A stretch of 64,000 bases of DNA from Verrucomicrobium sp. GAS474 (GCF_900105685.1 NZ_LT629781.1:2542001-2606000); one strand, 5' to 3'; counted from the stretch's first letter, positions 6,982 through 16,598 are shown. Numbers and translations: made by a program. Notes: generated by a model not told the origin, from the sequence alone.

Positions 6982-8787
6982 TTAACCCTTGCGCAGGTCG
7001 ATCCAGAACAAGCTGCCCTCTCGCAACTGGGATTCAAGTCCCATATTTCCGCCGAGGTTCTCGACCGCCCGCTTCACGATGGCGAGGCCGATGCCGGTCC
7101 CCCCGTATTGCTTCGGGTTGTGGACCTGCTCGAAGATCTTGAAGATCCTCTCCTGGTTTTCCCGGGCGATGCCGATGCCGTTGTCGCGGACGTGGATCCG
7201 GATCTTGCCGTTGATCTCCTCGGTCCAGACCCGGATATGGGGATGGAGGCCGGGGCTGACGAATTTGATCGCGTTGTCGAAGAGGTTCGAGAAGACCTGG
7301 GTGAGGACGGCCTCCCGGCCCAGGACGGGGAGGAGCGTCCCCTCGATCTCGATCCGGGCCCGGGGCGCATGGAACTGGGGATACTGGGCGACGATATCCC
7401 GGACGAGCTTGTCGAGCGGGACCGAGACGACCTCCTCCCGGTCCCGGGCGAGGCGGGTGTAGGCGAGGATGTCCTGGATGAGCTTGTCGAGGCGCTGGGC
7501 GGCGTTGTTGATCCGGGTGAGGTAGAGGTTCCCCTGCTCGTCGAGCTTGTGGGAGTAATCCTCCATCAGGGCCTGGGCGTAGCCCTGCATGGCGCGGAGG
7601 GGGGAACGGAGGTCGTGGGAGACGGTGTAGGAGAAGGCCTCCATTTCCTCGACGGCGCGGCGGAGGGACTGGGTCCGCTCGTCGACCTTGCGGGAGAGGT
7701 CGGCGGTGTATTCCTTCAGGTTCCGGTGGGCCTCCCGCTGGGTCGAGACGTCGTGGAAGACGAGGACGGCGCCGGAAACCTCCTGCTTCTGGCCGTGGAT
7801 CGGGGCGGCGCTGTCCTCGATCGGCCACTCGGCCCCGTTCCGGGCGACGAGGAGGGTGTGGGTCTCCAGGGCGGTCGTCCGGTTTTCCCGCATCACGATC
7901 TCGACGGGGTCCTCGACGCTTTCGCGGGTCTGTTCGTTGATCAGGAGGAAGACCGAGCGGAGCGGTTTGCCCAGCGCCTCGGCGGCGGTCCAGCCGGTCA
8001 TCCGTTCGGCCTCGGGATTCATGAAGGTGACGGCCCCGGTCCGGTCGGTGACGATCACGGCGTCGCCGATCGACGAGAGGGTGATGCGGAACCACTCTTT
8101 CTGCTCGTGGAGTTCGGTGTTCCGCAGGTGGGCCTCGACGAGGGCCGTCCGGTGGTCGGAGGTGAGGTGGCGGAGCTCGGCGACGGCGTACGCGGTCATC
8201 AGGATGGAGAGGACGAGGGCGATGGAGCCGCCGACGTAGATCATCCGATATTTCGTCCTCCGGACCTCCTCGGTCCGCTGCGTGAGGACCCCCTCCTCGA
8301 CCCGCTCGAAGGCGTCGAACTCGGCGCGGATCGTGTCCATGGCTTCCTTTTCTCCCATCGCCTCATCCTTGGGCGGCTGGGCCGGGGTACGCTGGAACTG
8401 GGTCTGGCCGTAAGTCATCCACGTCACCCAGTTGACGCGGATCGTGCGAATATGGCGGAGCTGGGTGGGATTCCCGGCGGAAAGCTTTTCGAGGTTGTCG
8501 AGCAGGGGGGAGACCTTCGAGACGGCATTCTCGTACGGCGTGAGGAAGATGGCGTCGCGGTTCAGGAGGTAGCCGCGGAGGCCGGTCTCCATGTCGATGA
8601 TCAGTTTTTCGGCCGCGCGGGTCTTGGAAAGGATGACCGAGGAGCGTTGGCCGGCCTCGATGACGCCCATCAGGTTGAAGACGAGGAGGGCGAGGAGGCA
8701 GGTGGCAATCAGGATCAGGCCGCCGGGCAGGATGAGGAGCCGGGTCAGGGCCTTGCGGAAGAGACGTTCTTGGATGCGGATCGGCAT
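6982..8787 (-). CDS. CHASE3-PAS sensor histidine kinase
   Basis: A 601-residue membrane kinase. A first helix (about 18-40) and a second (about 188-208) bracket a CHASE3-type extracytoplasmic sensor recognisable by MTETGLRGYLLN-like residues (METGLRGYLL near 66-76). A PAS domain follows (about 225-340), then HisKA with the phosphorylated His in SYTVSHDLRSPL and HATPase with N, G1 and G2 boxes (FDNAIKF, VRDNGIGI, GTGIGLAIV). It should phosphorylate the two receivers immediately downstream. The ligand of the CHASE3 domain cannot be told from sequence. Confidence 0.9.
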   Translation of the reverse strand: MPIRIQERLFRKALTRLLILPGGLILIATCLLALLVFNLMGVIEAGQRSSVILSKTRAAEKLIIDMETGLRGYLLNRDAIFLTPYENAVSKVSPLLDNLEKLSAGNPTQLRHIRTIRVNWVTWMTYGQTQFQRTPAQPPKDEAMGEKEAMDTIRAEFDAFERVEEGVLTQRTEEVRRTKYRMIYVGGSIALVLSILMTAYAVAELRHLTSDHRTALVEAHLRNTELHEQKEWFRITLSSIGDAVIVTDRTGAVTFMNPEAERMTGWTAAEALGKPLRSVFLLINEQTRESVEDPVEIVMRENRTTALETHTLLVARNGAEWPIEDSAAPIHGQKQEVSGAVLVFHDVSTQREAHRNLKEYTADLSRKVDERTQSLRRAVEEMEAFSYTVSHDLRSPLRAMQGYAQALMEDYSHKLDEQGNLYLTRINNAAQRLDKLIQDILAYTRLARDREEVVSVPLDKLVRDIVAQYPQFHAPRARIEIEGTLLPVLGREAVLTQVFSNLFDNAIKFVSPGLHPHIRVWTEEINGKIRIHVRDNGIGIARENQERIFKIFEQVHNPKQYGGTGIGLAIVKRAVENLGGNMGLESQLREGSLFWIDLRKG

Positions 8788-8878
8788 GGGGGGGAGGGAC
8801 GGGGAAACCGCTATAAAATCATCGCACTTCGGGCCGGAGCGTCAAGGGAGAGCCGGGGCATGGCCGGCGAAAAGGGGC

Positions 8879-10765
8879 TCAACCGACATGGGCATGGGCG
8901 GGCGCGGCGGGGGCGGCGGGCAGGATGATGTAGAACTCGCTCCCCTCGCCGGGGCGGCTGTGGACGCCGACCTCCCCGTCGTGGGCGCGGACGATTTCCC
9001 GGGCGATGGCGAGGCCGAGGCCCGCCCCCCGCTTGCGCGATCCGGCGACGCGGTAGAATTTCTCGAAGATCCGGGAATGGTGCTCCGGGGCGATCCCGGG
9101 GCCGTGGTCGCGGACGGAGAGGCGGACGAGGTTCCCCTCCTGCCGGGTGATCTTCAGGTGGATCGTCTCCCCGTGGGGCGAGTATTTGATGGCGTTGGAG
9201 ACGAGGTTGTTCACGACGAAGGCCATCCGCTCCGTATCGACCCGGACCTGCGGGAGATCCTTCTCCTCCTCCAGGGTGAGGGAGATCCCGGCCTCGGAGG
9301 CGAGGCCGAGGGTTTCGCGCCGGGCGTTCTCGAAGAGGCGGGCGGGCGGGATCAATTCGAGGTTGAGCTCGGGCGGCCCCTGCTCCAGGCGGGCGAGGTC
9401 GAGGAGGTCATTGATCATGTTCAGGAGGCGGTCGGAGTCCTCCCGGGCCGTGGCGAGGAGTTCCTCCTGCTGGTCGTTCAGCGGGCCGACCATCTTCTCC
9501 AGGAGGAGGTAGAGGGCCATCCGGACGCTGGTGAGGGGGGTCTTCAGCTCGTGGCTGACGGTGGTGACGAGGTTGTCCTTGATCTCGTCGACGAGGCGCA
9601 TCCGGGTGATGTCCTCCATGATGACGGCGGCGCCGAAGGGGGACTTGTTCTCGTCCCGCAGGAGGACGATGCGGGGCATGAAGTAGTGCTCGCTGTTGTC
9701 GAAGCGGAGCATGACCGAATCCTTGAAGTGGGAGGGAAGGTAGTCCTCCCCCCAGGCGAGGCTCTTCTCGACCATCTTCTCGACCTGCTCCGGGAGGCGG
9801 CGGACGCCCGAGAAGAGGAGCTTCAACGCGAGGGAGTCGCCGGCCGGGTTGCGGAACTCGACGGCCCCGGCGGCGTTGAGGACGAAGATCGGGTCGGGGA
9901 AGGCCGCGAGGGTCCGCTCCATCGTGAGGTTGAGGCGCTGGAGCTTTTCCGAGTTGGCGTTCCGGTAGCCCCGGAGCTGGGCGACCATCGTGTTGAAGCG
10001 GGCGGCGAGCCGTCCCAATTCGTTCCGGGAATGGGAGGGGAGGATCTGGTCGAGGTCGCCCTCGCCGATCTGGCGGATCGATTCGGAAAGGCTGTCGATC
10101 GGGCGGAGGACGCTCCGGCTCATCCAGATGCAGGTGTAGATGGCGACGACGATGGCGATGATCATCGCCAGGATCATGAGGCGGATCGTCGAGGTGATGT
10201 CCTTGCCCGACTCGATGTTGCGGGCGTTGATCGCGGCGCGGCTGGCGTCGAGGATCTGGTCGGAGAGCTCGAGCATCGCCGTCGTCTGGGTGGCGACGCG
10301 GAAGGCGAGGGGTTTCGTCGCCCCGGGATTGGCCGCGGCGGCGGAGGCCGATTTGTCGAGGAGCTGCCAGGCGTCGCGGAGGTAGGCCGTGTGGATCTCC
10401 CGCAGCTTGTGGGTGAGGGCCTGTTCGGGACCGGTACGGCTGATCTTTTCCTCTTCCTCGAGGGCGGCCTCGAAGAGGCGGCAGGCCTCGGAGAACTCGA
10501 CCCGGCTGTCGGAGGCGCGGGGATCGGGCCTGGAAGGGGCGGAGGGGGCGGGTCCCTTGGCCGGCTGGGCGGCCAGGAGGGAGGAGGTCATTTTCGTGCA
10601 GTTGACCTTCAACTGCTGGACCGCGCGGACGCTGCGGTCGTTGTCCTGGAGGATGAGCTGGACGCGCTGGCCGAGGCTGCTGCAGCGTTCGATGGAATAG
10701 AGGCCGATCGCCAGCAGGAGGAGAAGAAGACTAAGAAAGCCGAGAAAGAGACGGGTTCGTAACAT
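8879..10765 (-). CDS. HAMP-PAS sensor histidine kinase (KinB-like)
   Basis: A 628-residue kinase with two membrane helices (about 6-24 and 190-212) around a helical periplasmic sensor, a HAMP linker, a PAS domain (about 285-400, AFPDPIFVLNAAGAVEFRNP), HisKA with its His in TTVSHELKTPL, and a complete HATPase (VSNAIKY, VRDHGPGI, GAGLGLAIA). This layout is that of KinB, partner of the NtrC-class AlgB. The AlgB-like regulator at 637-1998 is a possible target, though other regulators are also close. It is separated by 91 bp from the CHASE3 kinase downstream. Confidence 0.88.
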   Translation of the reverse strand: MLRTRLFLGFLSLLLLLLAIGLYSIERCSSLGQRVQLILQDNDRSVRAVQQLKVNCTKMTSSLLAAQPAKGPAPSAPSRPDPRASDSRVEFSEACRLFEAALEEEEKISRTGPEQALTHKLREIHTAYLRDAWQLLDKSASAAAANPGATKPLAFRVATQTTAMLELSDQILDASRAAINARNIESGKDITSTIRLMILAMIIAIVVAIYTCIWMSRSVLRPIDSLSESIRQIGEGDLDQILPSHSRNELGRLAARFNTMVAQLRGYRNANSEKLQRLNLTMERTLAAFPDPIFVLNAAGAVEFRNPAGDSLALKLLFSGVRRLPEQVEKMVEKSLAWGEDYLPSHFKDSVMLRFDNSEHYFMPRIVLLRDENKSPFGAAVIMEDITRMRLVDEIKDNLVTTVSHELKTPLTSVRMALYLLLEKMVGPLNDQQEELLATAREDSDRLLNMINDLLDLARLEQGPPELNLELIPPARLFENARRETLGLASEAGISLTLEEEKDLPQVRVDTERMAFVVNNLVSNAIKYSPHGETIHLKITRQEGNLVRLSVRDHGPGIAPEHHSRIFEKFYRVAGSRKRGAGLGLAIAREIVRAHDGEVGVHSRPGEGSEFYIILPAAPAAPAHAHVG

Positions 10766-10874
10766 GGATCAGATGGGAATGAGGCTGCGGGCGGCAAGAG
10801 GCAAAGAGACGAGAGGCTTTTCAGCCGCCCTCTCCTTCATATTCCCTTCCGGCAGCGACCTTGCCACCTCTTTT

Positions 10875-11336
10875 TCAAGAATAGGGGCAATAGCAGGCGC
10901 AGCTGGCCAGGAACGATTCGAGCTCCTCGCGGCGGAGCGGGAAGGAAAGAACCTCGTCATAATCGTTGCCCTCGCCCCACTGGTGGGGGACGACGCTCCC
11001 GTCCCGCTGGAGGACGGCGACGATGGGCATCGCCTTGCGATGCTGCAGGGAGCAGCGGGCGACGTGGAGCTGGAGGCGGTGCCAGTCGATCCCCTTCGGG
11101 TCGATCACCAGGATATCATAATGCTTCCACTCGAACATCCGGGAGCCGAGATCGGTCGAGGGCGCTCCATGGACGGTGACGTTCATCGTGCCGAGCTTGT
11201 AGCAGCAGGAGGTGAGGCACTCCCGGTCCCGGCTCACGACGAGCGCATGGAGGGGAGTGACCGGTGCCGCCGCGTTCGCTTCCTTGGAAGCGGGGGTGGG
11301 GAGGGTGCATTCCATAATATGAGGTGTTGAATTCAT
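10875..11336 (-). CDS. Degenerate receiver-like protein
   Basis: A 153-residue protein with the fold signature of a receiver: LHALVVSRDRE at the first strand, DILVIDPKG where the phosphoacceptor sits, MPIVAVLQ and a final SFPLRREELESFL helix. The usual acidic pair is reduced and the conserved KP lysine is replaced (FP), so canonical phosphorylation chemistry is doubtful. It has several Cys residues at the C-terminus (CACYC). It lies upstream of the KinB-like kinase on the same strand, so an accessory role in that pathway is plausible. Confidence 0.6.
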   Translation of the reverse strand: MNSTPHIMECTLPTPASKEANAAAPVTPLHALVVSRDRECLTSCCYKLGTMNVTVHGAPSTDLGSRMFEWKHYDILVIDPKGIDWHRLQLHVARCSLQHRKAMPIVAVLQRDGSVVPHQWGEGNDYDEVLSFPLRREELESFLASCACYCPYS

Positions 11337-11573
11337 GGTTTTAAAATGGGCCGTTTCAAGAGGAGTGCATATCCGATGCCAAGCATGCCACTGAACCTAT
11401 TTACTCAGGTAAAATGAGGGTGGGCTCCCTTTCGGAGGCGGTTGAGAGGGAAAGGGATGGGCGCATTTTGCATGATGGGAAAACGGAAGATTGCAGGATG
11501 CAAGAAGAAGGAGAGGCCGATTTCCTTTCCGCGAGGGGTTTCTTACAGAGAGGAAGCCGCGGCGGCCCGGGAG

Positions 11574-11588
11574 TGGCACCCGGCGTGC
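11574..11588 (+). promoter_or_regulatory. Sigma-54 promoter candidate
   Basis: TGGCACCCGGCGTGC matches the -24/-12 consensus: TGGCAC, then GC, with exactly ten bases between the invariant GG and GC. Transcription would begin about 12 bp downstream and give a very short leader before the ATG at 11612. The two sigma-54 activators in the window make this credible, but no upstream activator site was identified. Confidence 0.45.
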
Positions 11589-11611
11589 GGAATGAAAGAA
11601 AATCCCCACCT

Positions 11612-13516
11612 ATGGCTCCTCTTCCCCCCCGCGCCAAATCGAAGTCTCCGAAATCGTCCAAGGCCCCGAAATCGCCGAAATCGGCTTCCTCCCCGGGGAC
11701 GACGCCCCTCTACAATCCCCGCCTCCTCGGCGCGGTCTGCCAGGAAAAGGGAGGGGTCCGATTCCGGGTCTGGGCTCCCTTTGCCGAGGCGGTGTCGGTC
11801 GTCGGGGAGTTCAACGGGTGGAATCCCTCGCAGCATCCCTTGGAGCGGGGCGACGACGGCATCTGGACCTCGCCGGTGATTGCCGAGGCTGCTCCCGGCC
11901 AGCGGTACCAATACGAGATCCGCAACGGGGAGCAGGTCCTGCGGAAGAACGATCCCTACACCCAGGCCATCGACCCGAAGGACAAGACCTCCGTCGTCGT
12001 CCGGGACGATTTCCAATGGCAGCACTCCGAGGCGAAGATCGCCAACTGGAACGAGTGGGTGATCTACGAGATCCACGTCGGCACCTTCACCTCGGGGGAG
12101 GCCGGAGCCCCGGGCCGGCTCGACCAGGTGAAGAAGCGGCTGGCCTACCTCCGCCACCTCGGGATCAATGCGATCGAGCTGATGCCCGTCGCCGCCTTCC
12201 CCTCGGAACGGTCGTGGGGCTACAACCTCACGAACCCCTTCGCCGTCGAGGGGGACTACGGCGGCCCCGAGGCGTTGAAGGAACTGATCGACGCGGCCCA
12301 CGGACAGGGAATCGCGGTGATCCTCGACGTGGTCTACAACCACTTCGGCCCCGACCAGCTCGACCTTTGGCGGTTCGACGGCTGGTCGGAGAACGACAAG
12401 GGCGGCATCTATTTCTACAACGACCACCGGGCCTGGACCCCGTGGGGGGAGAACCGTCCCGACTATGGCCGGGGGGAGGTCCGCCATTACATCCGGGACA
12501 ACGCCCTCTTCTGGCTCGAGGTCTTCCACGTCGACGGCCTCCGCTTCGACGCGACCAACTTCATCCGCAACACCCGGGGCGACCGGAATCCCGAGACCGA
12601 GATTCCCGAGGGATGGTCCCTCCTCCAGTGGGTCAACGAGGAGGTCGAGCGCCATTTCCCCGGACGCATCACGATCGCCGAGGATCTCCAGCAGAAGCAA
12701 TGGATCACGAAGACCGTCGGCGAGGGGGGGGCCGGATTCGCCAGCCAGTGGGACAGCGCCTTCGTCCATCCCGTCCGCGAGACCGTCGTCCAGACGGCCG
12801 ACGAGAACCGATCCATGGACGCGATCGTCCGCGCGATCACTTTCCGTTACAACGAGGACGCCGTCCAGCGCGTCATCTACAGCGAGTCCCATGACGAGGT
12901 CGCCAACGGCAAGGCCCGCGTGCCGCAGGAAATCTCGCCGGAGCATCCCGACGATTATTTCGCCCGGAAGAAATCGGCGCTCGCCGCCGGCCTCGTCTGC
13001 ACCGTTCCTGGCATCCCGATGCTCTTCGAAGGGCAGGAGTTCCTGACCGACGGCTGGTTCCGGGACGACGTCGCACTCGATTGGAACCGCCTCGGCTCCT
13101 TCCGGGGCATCACCCGCCTCTACCGCGACCTGATCCACCTGCGTCGGAACCTCTCCGGCACCACCCGCGGCTTGACGGGTCCCCACGTCCGGGTCCACCA
13201 TGTGAACCACGAGCACAAGGTTGTCGCCTTCCATCGTTGGCAGGACGGAGGGCCGAAGGACGACGTCATCGTCGTCGCCTCGTTCTCCAATCAGGCCATC
13301 GAAGGGGACTACCGGATCGGCTTGCCGCACGAAGGGGAGTGGATCACCCGGTTCAATTCGGACTGGAAAAGCTACAGCCCCGATTTCGGAGACCTGAGGA
13401 ACCCCGACGGACGCGTCATCGCCGAGAAGTCCTCCTACGACGGGTTCGACTATAGCGGGCGCTTCACCATCCCCCCCTACGGACTCCTCGTGATGAGCCA
13501 GGAAAGCGCCCCATGA
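11612..13516 (+). CDS. GH13 alpha-glucan enzyme, branching-enzyme or trehalohydrolase type
   Basis: About 634 residues. After a Lys/Pro/Ser-rich leader it has a CBM48 domain (VSVVGEFNGWNP), a GH13 barrel with DVVYNHFGP, the nucleophile Asp in VDGLRFDATNF, the acid/base Glu in ITIAEDLQ and the third Asp in SESHDEVANG, and a C-terminal beta domain. These are the hallmarks of 1,4-alpha-glucan branching enzymes and malto-oligosyltrehalose trehalohydrolases; I cannot separate the two by eye. It acts in cytoplasmic glycogen or trehalose metabolism. The downstream transglutaminase gene starts inside its stop codon region (ATGA-type overlap). Confidence 0.82.
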   Translation: MAPLPPRAKSKSPKSSKAPKSPKSASSPGTTPLYNPRLLGAVCQEKGGVRFRVWAPFAEAVSVVGEFNGWNPSQHPLERGDDGIWTSPVIAEAAPGQRYQYEIRNGEQVLRKNDPYTQAIDPKDKTSVVVRDDFQWQHSEAKIANWNEWVIYEIHVGTFTSGEAGAPGRLDQVKKRLAYLRHLGINAIELMPVAAFPSERSWGYNLTNPFAVEGDYGGPEALKELIDAAHGQGIAVILDVVYNHFGPDQLDLWRFDGWSENDKGGIYFYNDHRAWTPWGENRPDYGRGEVRHYIRDNALFWLEVFHVDGLRFDATNFIRNTRGDRNPETEIPEGWSLLQWVNEEVERHFPGRITIAEDLQQKQWITKTVGEGGAGFASQWDSAFVHPVRETVVQTADENRSMDAIVRAITFRYNEDAVQRVIYSESHDEVANGKARVPQEISPEHPDDYFARKKSALAAGLVCTVPGIPMLFEGQEFLTDGWFRDDVALDWNRLGSFRGITRLYRDLIHLRRNLSGTTRGLTGPHVRVHHVNHEHKVVAFHRWQDGGPKDDVIVVASFSNQAIEGDYRIGLPHEGEWITRFNSDWKSYSPDFGDLRNPDGRVIAEKSSYDGFDYSGRFTIPPYGLLVMSQESAP

Positions 13517-14457
13517 AAATCCTCATCCAGCATCGCACCACCTACCGCTACAGCGAGGAGGTCTCCTTCGGCCCGCACCAGATCATGATGCGGCCCCGGG
13601 AAGGGCACGACATCCACATCGAGAAATCGATCCTCGAAATCACCCCGGCCCACCACATCCACTGGCTCCGGGACGTGAACGGCAACTGCATCGCCCGGGT
13701 CGATTTCACCGAGCGGGCCGATCACCTCATGATCTACAGCGAGCTCGTCCTCCAGCACTACGACTCGAATCCCTTCGACTTCCAGCTCGACCGGGCCGCC
13801 GCCACCTACCCCTTCATCTATCCCGCCGGAAGCAAGAGCGAGCTCTCTGCCTTCACCCAGATCCTCTATCCGAAGGACACCGCCGCCCTCGTCGTCTACC
13901 TCGATCCCTTCTGGAAGCCGGGCGAGACCGTCGAGACGATGGCCCTCCTCCAGGCCCTGAACCACGACATCAATCAAAACTTCCGCTACCAGCGGCGCGA
14001 CGAGCCGGGTGTCCAGACCCCGGCCCAGACCCTTCAGCTCCGGAGCGGCTCGTGCCGGGACTTCGCCACCCTCTTCGTCGAGGCCTGCCGTAGCTGGGGT
14101 CTCGCCGCCCGCTTCGTCAGCGGTTACATGCTGTGCGACGCCACCGAGGCCGGGGGAGCCTCGACCCATGCCTGGGCGGAGGTCTACCTTCCGGGCGCCG
14201 GATGGAAAGGCTTCGATCCCACCTCCGGCATCCTCAGCGGCGGCCAATACGTCGCCACCGCCGTCTCCCGCGATCCGGAAAAGGCGATGCCGATCGACGG
14301 CGTCTACCTCGGGCCGAAGGAGGCCGCCCTCGGCATCGAGGTCGACGTCCACGTCTCCCAATACGATCTCCCCCCCGCCAGCCGCCGCGGGGAAGCGCCC
14401 CTGCCGATCCCCGTCGAGACGAAGCCCCTTCCGGTCATCGGGTCCCGGCCGCTCTGA
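13513..14457 (+). CDS. Transglutaminase-like protein
   Basis: A 314-residue protein with an N-terminal beta domain typical of bacterial transglutaminase families (HRTTYRYSEEV) and a complete Cys-His-Asp triad: Cys181 in SGSCRDFA, His219 in STHAWAE and Asp235 in FDPTSG. No signal peptide is evident. Such proteins are often annotated as cysteine proteases or transglutaminases of unknown substrate. It overlaps the glucan-enzyme gene by four bases, so the two are probably translated together, although the functional link is unclear. Confidence 0.85.
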   Translation: MKILIQHRTTYRYSEEVSFGPHQIMMRPREGHDIHIEKSILEITPAHHIHWLRDVNGNCIARVDFTERADHLMIYSELVLQHYDSNPFDFQLDRAAATYPFIYPAGSKSELSAFTQILYPKDTAALVVYLDPFWKPGETVETMALLQALNHDINQNFRYQRRDEPGVQTPAQTLQLRSGSCRDFATLFVEACRSWGLAARFVSGYMLCDATEAGGASTHAWAEVYLPGAGWKGFDPTSGILSGGQYVATAVSRDPEKAMPIDGVYLGPKEAALGIEVDVHVSQYDLPPASRRGEAPLPIPVETKPLPVIGSRPL

Positions 14458-14472
14458 TCTGGGAAGAAGAAC

Positions 14473-15243
14473 CTACTTCTTCTCCGAATGGATGAGGAAG
14501 CCGTGTTTCACGAAGACCTCGGAGGCCTCCTTGCCGCCCAGGTAGGTCAGGAACTTCTGGGCCGCTTCGGGCTCCTTCGCCGCGCTGACCACGGCGGCGG
14601 GGTAGACGATGTTCGGCCCCTCGGAAAGGGGGATCTCCAAGGCGATCTCGACCTTCTTCGAGATCGCGGCGTCGGTGCGGTAGACGATCCCGGCATCGAC
14701 ATTCGCCGTCTCGACGGCGGCGAGGACGGCCCGGACATTGGCGCAGGGGACCGTCTTCCCCGAGATCGCGCCCCAGACGTTCTTCCTCGTCAGGTACTCC
14801 TTCGCATAGTTTCCGACCGGGACCGTCGCCGGTTCTCCGACGGCAATCTTGCCGAAGGCCGGCGTCGCCAAGGAGGCCGCCGAGGAGAGGGGAATCGCAT
14901 GGCCCTTCGGCTCGACGACGACGAGCGTGTTCGAGAGTAGATAGAGGCCTTCGTGGACCAGGTTCTTCGTCCGCAGCTGGACGAGGGACTTCACGTCGGC
15001 CGAGAAGAAGAGATCGGCGGGCGCGCCCTCCTCGATCTGCCGGGCCAGAATCCCCGACGCCCCGTAATTGAAGGTCACCTTGTCCCCCGACGTTTTCTGG
15101 TAGGCCGAGGCAATCTCATTGAGACTCTCCGTCAGCGACGACGCCGCGAAGACAGTGATCTCCGCCGCCCGCAGCGAGGGAAGGGCCACGAGAAGGACGA
15201 GCGCCGAAGTCAGGAGAGGGAGCGACCGGAAGGACATTTTCAT
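14473..15243 (-). CDS. modA: Molybdate-type ABC transporter substrate-binding protein
   Basis: A 256-residue periplasmic binding protein: signal peptide (ALVLLVALPSLRAAE), then ITVFAASSLTESLNEIA, FNYGASGILARQIEEGAPADLF and a late VDAGIVYRTDA, all typical of ModA. It should capture molybdate or tungstate in the periplasm. No modB or modC permease or ATPase gene lies beside it in this window, so it is a solitary copy whose partners must be elsewhere. It is the last chromosomal gene before the tRNA-Lys. Confidence 0.88.
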   Translation of the reverse strand: MKMSFRSLPLLTSALVLLVALPSLRAAEITVFAASSLTESLNEIASAYQKTSGDKVTFNYGASGILARQIEEGAPADLFFSADVKSLVQLRTKNLVHEGLYLLSNTLVVVEPKGHAIPLSSAASLATPAFGKIAVGEPATVPVGNYAKEYLTRKNVWGAISGKTVPCANVRAVLAAVETANVDAGIVYRTDAAISKKVEIALEIPLSEGPNIVYPAAVVSAAKEPEAAQKFLTYLGGKEASEVFVKHGFLIHSEKK

Positions 15244-15401
15244 AACGGGACATTAGGCGATAAGGAGCCGTTTGTCGTCCCGATTTCAGAAAGGAGCGGC
15301 GCATCCTATTCATCCCTCCTTTTCAAAAAATAACCGGCTTCCCGTATTTTTTTATTGCGCGAAAAAGAACACCCCGATAAAAATGACACCCCTTCGCAAT
15401 T

Positions 15402-15476
<75 letters not shown>

Positions 15477-15581
15477 CTTCTTTTACTCTGAGAAGCTGAT
15501 AAATACAGGGTTCCACGGCTTTTCGGGTTTTCGCTCAAAACCTTTTCGACTGGTTTCGACTGCTTACGACAGGAGCTTTTT

Positions 15582-15601
15582 TTCTACGCCCGTTCTACGT
15601 C
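15582..15601 (+). other. Candidate integrase arm-type sites, left end
   Basis: Two tandem copies of TTCTACGYC (15582-15590 and 15593-15601) match TTCTACGTC at 58897-58905 near the right end. Just upstream, TTTCGACTG occurs twice between 15544 and 15562. Such short repeats at both ends of an element are typical arm-binding sites of tyrosine integrases. No gene is present between the tRNA and 15688. Confidence 0.4.
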
Positions 15602-15687
15602 AGCGAAAAATCGTCTCTCCCTGATAGAATGGGCCTTCCATTCGATTTCTCGGAAAAGCGGCACTTTCAAAAGCGACCTCTTTCAAG

Positions 15688-16047
15688 TTAGAGTTGCTTC
15701 AACCTAGGAGCCTCACCGTACTCCATCTCCTGCCCGAGGGGAAGGCGCGTCTCGAAGTGGAACTCCTGATGGAACTGCGGGGCCGGAGTGGAGCGCCCGA
15801 GCAGTGCGACAAGTACCAAGCCGATGGCCGAGATCGCGGCGGCGATGCAGATGCCCTGACGATTGATGACCGCCGCCCGGATCACATCACTCTCCATAGG
15901 CACCGGGGCCGGGGGCTTCGCGGTGGGGATGCGGTGGGGGGACTGAGGCTTGGCGGTCGGCTTGGAATTTTTCATATCCCCTGCAGAACTGATTTCCGAT
16001 TTGCCCCCGCGCCTCCGTGCCCGCCGCCGTCGTCGTCGACTGCTCAT
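15688..16047 (-). CDS. Small single-pass membrane protein with Arg-rich N-terminus
   Basis: A protein of 119 residues: an extremely Arg-rich start ([14 protein letters not shown]), a Pro-rich linker and one membrane helix (GICIAAAISAIGLVLVALLG near 77-96), then a polar tail. The ATG at 16047 overlaps the stop of the upstream gene (ATGA) and has GGAGGTGG before it, so coupling is likely; an internal ATG at 15975 with AGGGG upstream is an alternative start. No family recognised. It is the first gene inside the left end of the element. Confidence 0.55.
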   Translation of the reverse strand: MSSRRRRRRARRRGGKSEISSAGDMKNSKPTAKPQSPHRIPTAKPPAPVPMESDVIRAAVINRQGICIAAAISAIGLVLVALLGRSTPAPQFHQEFHFETRLPLGQEMEYGEAPRLKQL

Positions 16048-16277
16048 TCGCCACCTCCACCGTGAATAAGTTTTCCTAACTCCTTCAAAATCAGGCTTAA
16101 GCCCGGGAATAGCCATCCCAGACCGGCCAAGGTAAGCACACAGAGGAGGCAAGCCACGGGCGCCAGGACCTTAGCCTGAGCCTCGGTCAGGTTCGTCCAC
16201 CAGTTTCCGCCAGTGAGAGTGCACTCCTTTGGCCCTGCGGCTGGCATCGCTTCGGAAATGGGGGAGGGTCTGTCCAT
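16044..16277 (-). CDS. Small membrane protein
   Basis: A 77-residue protein with a polar N-terminus (ECTLTGGNWWTNLTEAQ) and a central hydrophobic helix (VLAPVACLLCVLTLAGLGWLF), followed by an amphipathic tail ending in GGGGE. No family recognised. It overlaps the next gene by four bases and forms a two-gene unit with it, separated by a terminator from the mobilisation operon upstream. Confidence 0.55.
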   Translation of the reverse strand: MDRPSPISEAMPAAGPKECTLTGGNWWTNLTEAQAKVLAPVACLLCVLTLAGLGWLFPGLSLILKELGKLIHGGGGE

Positions 16278-16566
16278 GGCTACAGGTCCATTAGGGTAAT
16301 CAGATCGTTTGGCGGTCCGTTTTGGCTAAATTTCTCGTTCGTCTATCTTCATTCTCGGTTTTCTTGGAAATCCGACCCAGTAATACCCGGAAAACGTTGG
16401 AGAATTTTTTCGTGAGCGAGAAAATGCCCAGGCGCCGATGGGGTAAAGTTGCTCCTCACGTACATATATATGACGAATCGGAAGTTAACGTGCTGGTAGG
16501 GAGTGGCTTGCGGATTATTCCCGTCGAGCGGTGGCCACTTTTTAATGGACGGAGGCACACGAAACG
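16278..16566. other. Intergenic region, probable promoter of the two small membrane genes
   Basis: No gene is supported here. The segment includes an AT-rich stretch (TACATATATATG near 16461-16472) that could hold a -10 element for the downstream minus-strand pair. Nothing else was recognised. Confidence 0.3.
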
Positions 16567-16598
16567 AAAAAACCCCGCCTCTTCAGGCGGGGTTTTTG
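16567..16598 (-). terminator. Rho-independent terminator of the mobilisation operon
   Basis: Read on the minus strand, CCCCGCCT, a GAAG loop and AGGCGGGG are followed by TTTTTT. It lies just after the stop of the gene ending at 16610 and so ends the relaxase-to-coiled-coil operon. Confidence 0.88.

Noticed and set aside
6544-10762. Long open frames on the plus strand opposite the two histidine kinases
   Set aside because: They are antisense to well-supported GC-rich kinase genes, carry repetitive Asp/Val/Gly/Glu composition, and have no motif; they are shadow frames.
14473-15243. Complete molybdate transport operon
   Set aside because: No modB or modC gene lies beside modA in the window.
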